A stretch of 25,065 nt of DNA, from the IMG/VR virus record IMGVR_UViG_3300028025_004957, positions 1 to 25,065 of that record; one strand, written 5' to 3'. The stretch comes from a virus. Each line of letters starts with the position of its first letter. Positions within the stretch are counted from its first letter, which is position 1. The notes under the pieces were generated by a model, which saw only the letters and a program-made list of their open reading frames with translations, was not told where the DNA came from and searched no databases. Positions 22,322-25,065 of this stretch are shown here, piece after piece. The position numbers and the translations under genes are program-made.

Positions 22322-22520
22322 CTTTAACGTGGTCTTTCATTTGTTGAAGCGATTTACATAATGCGTCTACTTCTTCGAATGTTAGGTATAATCTTGCATC
22401 TGATGTAGTATCTACATTTTCTCTTGTAACGAGTACTAAACCATTATTGCTTTCATTCGGTTGAATGAGTACTGTTTGCTCGATTTGAGTATATAATCTC
22501 TGTTCTATGAATGGTTTCAT
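22311..22520 (-). CDS. Small hypothetical protein (69 aa)
   Basis: A 69-residue protein, N-terminal strands (TQIEQTVLIQPNES, GLVLVTREN) followed by a SDARLYLTFEEVDALCKSL segment and a charged helix. The SxARLYL sequence and 16 identical bases are shared with the 147-residue gene at 23198-23641, suggesting a common ancestor domain. Overlaps the next gene by 11 nt. Confidence 0.6.
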   Translation of the reverse strand: MKPFIEQRLYTQIEQTVLIQPNESNNGLVLVTRENVDTTSDARLYLTFEEVDALCKSLQQMKDHVKDEK

Positions 22521-22521
22521 A

Positions 22522-22734
22522 TTATAATTGTTTAAATATTACAATGTCTGCTGTAAATCCGTTATGGTCTTTATACATGCTGGGACATATCATAGCATCA
22601 TACATTCCTGTATACTGTGATATTGTCTCCCAATCTGTTAATGTTTTTATTTGAGCTACTAATACACCATTATAGATAGTTAATATACTACCATTAAAAT
22701 CGTAATCGTCGCACTTGTATACTGGATGGAACAT
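22522..22734 (-). CDS. Small hypothetical protein (70 aa), first gene of operon
   Basis: A 70-residue beta-rich protein (FNGSILTIYNGVLVAQIKTL, GFTADIVIFKQL) with Cys at residues 9 and 50. It starts after the leader AATAAACAAACAAT and a promoter copy, and its stop is 1 nt before the 69-residue gene. It thus appears to lead the operon running to 20803. Function unknown. Confidence 0.6.
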   Translation of the reverse strand: MFHPVYKCDDYDFNGSILTIYNGVLVAQIKTLTDWETISQYTGMYDAMICPSMYKDHNGFTADIVIFKQL

Positions 22735-22753
22735 ATTGTTTGTTTATTTATTT

Positions 22754-22779
22754 GAACAATATAAATATAATTAAGAGAG
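22754..22779 (-). promoter_or_regulatory. Repeated promoter motif, copy before 70-aa gene
   Basis: Minus strand: CTCTCTTAATTATATTTATA then TTGTTC, 20 nt before the ATG at 22734. Confidence 0.6.
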
Positions 22780-22784
22780 TCATC

Positions 22785-23138
22785 TTACTCCATTGGAGTA
22801 AAATGACTTTCTAATACGTGTGTAATTATCTTATTCATGCGGTACTTATCGTATGTAACATCTGTAAGACTAATTTCGTTATGAACGATTCCGTATTCTT
22901 GATCTTCGATTAACTCTATACCTTCGTTATCTAAATCCGCGACGATATCTTCTGCGATTTGATCTATTACCATTGGTGATAATATTCTTGTACCTAACAT
23001 GTCTGTAGCAACGCCTAATTGCGACTTCATTTGATCGGTCATTCCTGTTTTTTCAAGGATATGCTCCATTGTTTCGCCATCAACGTCGATTCCGTTTAAT
23101 AATGCGATTACTGCTGCGATTACTGCTTGATTTTCCAT
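22785..23138 (-). CDS. Acidic helical hypothetical protein (117 aa)
   Basis: A 117-residue acidic protein. N-terminal helix MENQAVIAAVIALLNGID is partly hydrophobic but too short and polar-edged for a clear membrane anchor. Helices continue (MEHILEKTGMTDQMKSQLG, SPMVIDQIAEDIVADLDN). The C-terminus alternates strands and helix. Monocistronic behind its own promoter copy. No family recognised. Confidence 0.65.
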   Translation of the reverse strand: MENQAVIAAVIALLNGIDVDGETMEHILEKTGMTDQMKSQLGVATDMLGTRILSPMVIDQIAEDIVADLDNEGIELIEDQEYGIVHNEISLTDVTYDKYRMNKIITHVLESHFTPME

Positions 23139-23167
23139 ATTTGTTTATTTATTGGTTTAACTTCTTA

Positions 23168-23191
23168 TTACATTTAAAGATAATCTGGAGA
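23168..23191 (-). promoter_or_regulatory. Repeated promoter motif, copy before 117-aa gene
   Basis: Minus strand: TCTCCAGATTATCTTTAAAT then GTAA, with a longer leader of about 30 nt before the ATG at 23138. The next copy (23674) shares the same leader, as if duplicated. Confidence 0.6.
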
Positions 23192-23197
23192 TCTTGT

Positions 23198-23641
23198 TTA
23201 GACTACCAATTTATATATTTCTTTAACGTCTTGAGGTAAATTATCAATTTCCACTATATTACCTCTATTACATAGGTATAATCTTGCATTACTGTTGCTA
23301 TCTAACTGATCAATAACAATCATTGCTTTTGCTTTTAACTTCTCTTCTACTTGTTGTGGATTTTTAGTTGATACTTGTTCGAACCATAATGTAGTTTCAA
23401 CTCCACTACTGTGTTGGTCTACCAATTCATGATTATCTTTTACTATCATTAATCGTGAGTGGTAATCTACTTTCCCATCATATGTTGCTTTGCATCTTAT
23501 CATATTAAGATCATAACCACCGTATTGGGTAACGAATACCTCATTTGTTGTATATGATGTTTTAGCTATGAAATTATTATAAGGGCAAGTATCGAAATTA
23601 TACTTAGATGGGGCGATGTTGTACTGCATTATTCCTCTCAT
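23198..23641 (-). CDS. Hypothetical protein (147 aa)
   Basis: A 147-residue soluble alpha/beta protein, beginning MRGIMQYNIAPSKYNFDTCP. A second ATG at codon 5 is a possible start, but the first follows the AATAAACGAC leader. Strand-rich middle (NEVFVTQYGGYDLNMIRCKA), then a helix (NPQQVEEKLKAKAMIVID) and an NARLYL strand shared with the 69-residue protein. Own promoter copy. No family recognised. Confidence 0.65.
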   Translation of the reverse strand: MRGIMQYNIAPSKYNFDTCPYNNFIAKTSYTTNEVFVTQYGGYDLNMIRCKATYDGKVDYHSRLMIVKDNHELVDQHSSGVETTLWFEQVSTKNPQQVEEKLKAKAMIVIDQLDSNSNARLYLCNRGNIVEIDNLPQDVKEIYKLVV

Positions 23642-23673
23642 GTCGTTTGTTTATTTATTGGTTTAAATTCTTA

Positions 23674-23698
23674 TTACATTTAAAGATAATTAAGAAAG
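23674..23698 (-). promoter_or_regulatory. Repeated promoter motif, copy before 147-aa gene
   Basis: Minus strand: CTTTCTTAATTATCTTTAAA then TGTAA, followed by a leader TAAGAATTTAAACCAATAAA nearly identical to that at 23140-23167. Confidence 0.6.
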
Positions 23699-23703
23699 TT
23701 TGG

Positions 23704-23829
23704 TTAATCAAGCGTATATACGTAGTACCTTATTGGTTCGCCACTACTACTTTGTATTTCATTCATTTGTGGTTCTGATCCAATGGATTCGAATAGCTGT
23801 TGTGATCCTGTAGGATCCACTTGAAACAT
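23704..23829 (-). CDS. Tiny hypothetical protein (41 aa)
   Basis: A 41-codon ORF starting MFQVDPTGSQQLFESIGSEP and ending RYYVYTLD. It begins 4 nt after the stop of the 60-residue gene and fills the gap up to the next promoter copy, which favours a real gene; its small size leaves doubt. Function unknown. Confidence 0.5.
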   Translation of the reverse strand: MFQVDPTGSQQLFESIGSEPQMNEIQSSSGEPIRYYVYTLD

Positions 23830-23833
23830 GTAA

Positions 23834-24016
23834 TTAATTGTTGTTTGTAGGTAGATTTGCTTCATATTCCATTAAGTCTAACGTGTCGATAAGTAATCGT
23901 TGATATAATCGCATCATATCTATCGGTAGTTCTGTATTACCTCGAAGCTCATATGCAGATGCTGATGCTTGATCCAAGTGGAATATTAATTGCTGTAGTG
24001 GTGTAATTTGTGTCAT
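23834..24016 (-). CDS. Small helical hypothetical protein (60 aa)
   Basis: A 60-residue helical protein (MTQITPLQQLIFHLDQASAS, YQRLLIDTLDLMEYEANLP). Starts 1 nt after the stop of the 100-residue gene; second gene of a three-gene unit. Function unknown. Confidence 0.6.
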   Translation of the reverse strand: MTQITPLQQLIFHLDQASASAYELRGNTELPIDMMRLYQRLLIDTLDLMEYEANLPTNNN

Positions 24017-24017
24017 G

Positions 24018-24320
24018 TTATAGTTTGTTTTCTAATGCTATGATGAAATCTAATGCATCTATTTTACCTCCAACGTGGAATATTTCCAATGTATTCAATG
24101 TGTATTCGCGATCAAATGTTTTCCAATCGTAAATTGTAAAGTAATTATTACGGAATTTAACTACCCACTCCACTTGTGTTTTATCATCGAATGATGCTTC
24201 GTTAAATGTAGGGGGACCTAATACTTCTACTAATCGTTTGTAGGTGGCTTTAGTATAGCCTTTTAATGATGTGCCGCATGTTTGATTTGATGCGAAGTCT
24301 TGATTTCTTAATGTTCTCAT
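24018..24320 (-). CDS. Conserved small phage protein (100 aa)
   Basis: A 100-residue protein. The pattern GTSLKGYTKATYKRLVEVLG, PPTFNEASFDDKTQVEWVVK and NYFTIYDWKTFD is one I recognise from small proteins in very many phages of diverse hosts ('GTSLxGYxxxxYxxLVxxFGxP ... KTxxEWxVxF ... TIYDWK'). Its biochemical role is not known to me. It is first in a three-gene unit behind a good promoter copy. Confidence 0.75.
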   Translation of the reverse strand: MRTLRNQDFASNQTCGTSLKGYTKATYKRLVEVLGPPTFNEASFDDKTQVEWVVKFRNNYFTIYDWKTFDREYTLNTLEIFHVGGKIDALDFIIALENKL

Positions 24321-24334
24321 GTTTGTTCGTTTTA

Positions 24335-24360
24335 TTACAGATTAAAGATAATAAGGAAAT
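24335..24360 (-). promoter_or_regulatory. Repeated promoter motif, copy before 100-aa gene
   Basis: Minus strand: ATTTCCTTATTATCTTTAAT then CTGTAA, about 15 nt before the ATG at 24320. Confidence 0.6.
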
Positions 24361-24361
24361 T

Positions 24362-24562
24362 CTATTTATCCAATATTACTGAATTAAGTATATCAATTGA
24401 TTCCATCAAATTATATCCATACTTATCTAAGATTCGGACAAAATCACGTAAATTATTACATTGATTTAATTCCTTTCGTATTTGTTTCATTGGGAATGGT
24501 GGGGATGCTTCTTCTTCATCCATAACATGAAATAATTTGAGTCTTAAATCTTGGATTTCCAT
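24362..24562 (-). CDS. Small helical hypothetical protein (66 aa)
   Basis: A 66-residue helical protein (MEIQDLRLKLFHVMDEEEAS, LNQCNNLRDFVRILDKYGYN). Its stop touches the next promoter copy. Single-gene unit. Function unknown. Confidence 0.6.
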   Translation of the reverse strand: MEIQDLRLKLFHVMDEEEASPPFPMKQIRKELNQCNNLRDFVRILDKYGYNLMESIDILNSVILDK

Positions 24563-24577
24563 ATGTTTATTTGTTTG

Positions 24578-24603
24578 TACAGATTAAAGATAATAAGGAA
24601 ATT
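24578..24603 (-). promoter_or_regulatory. Repeated promoter motif, copy before 66-aa gene
   Basis: Minus strand: ATTTCCTTATTATCTTTAAT then CTGTAC, 15 nt before the ATG at 24562; almost identical to the copy at 24335. Confidence 0.6.
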
Positions 24604-24614
24604 CTTAGATTGCC

Positions 24615-24833
24615 CTATACGTAGCCGTTTTCATTAGCGTATGTGCTTAAGTATTTATTAATTGCATCAAATGGATCATTACCACTGTAATTGAATACAT
24701 CGATTTCTTCACCGTAACTGAATACTACGTAGTCATCACTACCATTATTTTCAATTTTAATATGACTTAGGTCCACATCACCGAATTCTACTATGTAGAC
24801 AGTTTGTTTGTATATTCCGAAGTTTAATTCCAT
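24615..24833 (-). CDS. Small acidic hypothetical protein (72 aa)
   Basis: A 72-residue acidic, strand-rich protein (LNFGIYKQTVYIVEFGDVDL, DDYVVFSYGEEIDVFNYSG) with a short C-terminal helix. Starts 2 nt after the stop of the 62-residue gene. Function unknown. Confidence 0.6.
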   Translation of the reverse strand: MELNFGIYKQTVYIVEFGDVDLSHIKIENNGSDDYVVFSYGEEIDVFNYSGNDPFDAINKYLSTYANENGYV

Positions 24834-24835
24834 GA

Positions 24836-25024
24836 TTATTTCTTTTTAGTTAGTGAATTAACTTTTGATTGGATATCTTTAGATACCATTGCTGGATATC
24901 CCGAAGCAAATAATAGACGATGGCCTGTAGCTTCTCCGGCTTCAATTTCCTTTTCGAAATTTTCAACCCATAGCTCTAATGCTTGCTCAATTACGTACTG
25001 ATCGAATTTGTTAAATTTTGTCAT
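24836..25024 (-). CDS. Small hypothetical protein (62 aa)
   Basis: A 62-residue protein with an acidic N-terminal helix (FDQYVIEQALELWVENFEKE) and a basic C-terminus (SKVNSLTKKK). First gene of a two-gene unit behind the rightmost promoter copy. Function unknown. Confidence 0.6.
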   Translation of the reverse strand: MTKFNKFDQYVIEQALELWVENFEKEIEAGEATGHRLLFASGYPAMVSKDIQSKVNSLTKKK

Positions 25025-25041
25025 GTTAGTTTATTTATTTG

Positions 25042-25065
25042 TACAGATTAAAGATAATTAAGAGA
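25042..25065 (-). promoter_or_regulatory. Repeated promoter motif, rightmost copy
   Basis: Minus strand: TCTCTTAATTATCTTTAATC then TGTA, 17 nt before the ATG at 25024; it runs to the window edge. Confidence 0.55.

Noticed and set aside
17556-25065. CRISPR-like array
   Set aside because: The regularly recurring element is a promoter motif between genes of different length, not short repeats with uniform spacers.

Overview
The window is a piece of a large AT-rich tailed-phage genome (or prophage) of the contractile-tail, T4-like myovirus type, most likely infecting a member of the Bacteroidota (Flavobacteriia-like). The phage call rests on a T4-order baseplate gene block (hub/spike, gp25-like, gp6-like, large wedge-side proteins) and a gp55-like late sigma factor. 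The host call is inferred from translation and promoter signals. Almost no gene has a Shine-Dalgarno sequence; starts follow A-rich leaders such as AACAAACATATG. The promoters carry a TAnnTTTA core that resembles the Bacteroidota -7 box TAnnTTTG. Every convincing protein gene is on the minus strand, so transcription runs from 25 kb towards 1.

Region by region, in transcription order: (1) 25.0-20.8 kb, tightly packed small genes of unknown function, including a 3-helix SemiSWEET/YgjV-like membrane protein. (2) 20.8-20.4 kb, a noncoding repeat-bearing gap closed by a good intrinsic terminator. (3) 20.4-19.65 kb, a GIY-YIG protein and two tiny genes. (4) 19.65-19.27 kb, a cluster of tRNA-like RNAs with acceptor, D and T arms but no recognisable anticodon arm, ending at a hairpin. 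(5) 19.2-16.95 kb, an array of mostly single-gene units, most behind a copy of one promoter motif, including a protein with four AT-hook-like repeats. (6) 16.95-16.55 kb, a GC-rich, hairpin-rich noncoding island with a plus-strand promoter-like box, a candidate noncoding RNA. (7) 16.55-13.2 kb, a zinc-ribbon protein, a T5orf172/GIY-YIG protein, small proteins, an HD-domain phosphohydrolase and the late sigma factor. (8) 13.2-0 kb, baseplate and tail structural genes in overlapping or near-abutting order.

The two halves look like early/middle accessory genes (right) and late genes (left). The right half uses a repeated promoter motif, about CTTAATTATMTTTAC on the minus strand, at least 16 times. 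The left half shows sparse TATATTTATA-like sites just upstream of gene starts, plausible targets for the late sigma factor encoded at 13.2-14.0 kb. The most unusual items are the tRNA-like cluster, the GC-rich RNA candidate, the promoter array and the AT-hook repeat protein. Functions of most small genes cannot be assigned from sequence alone.
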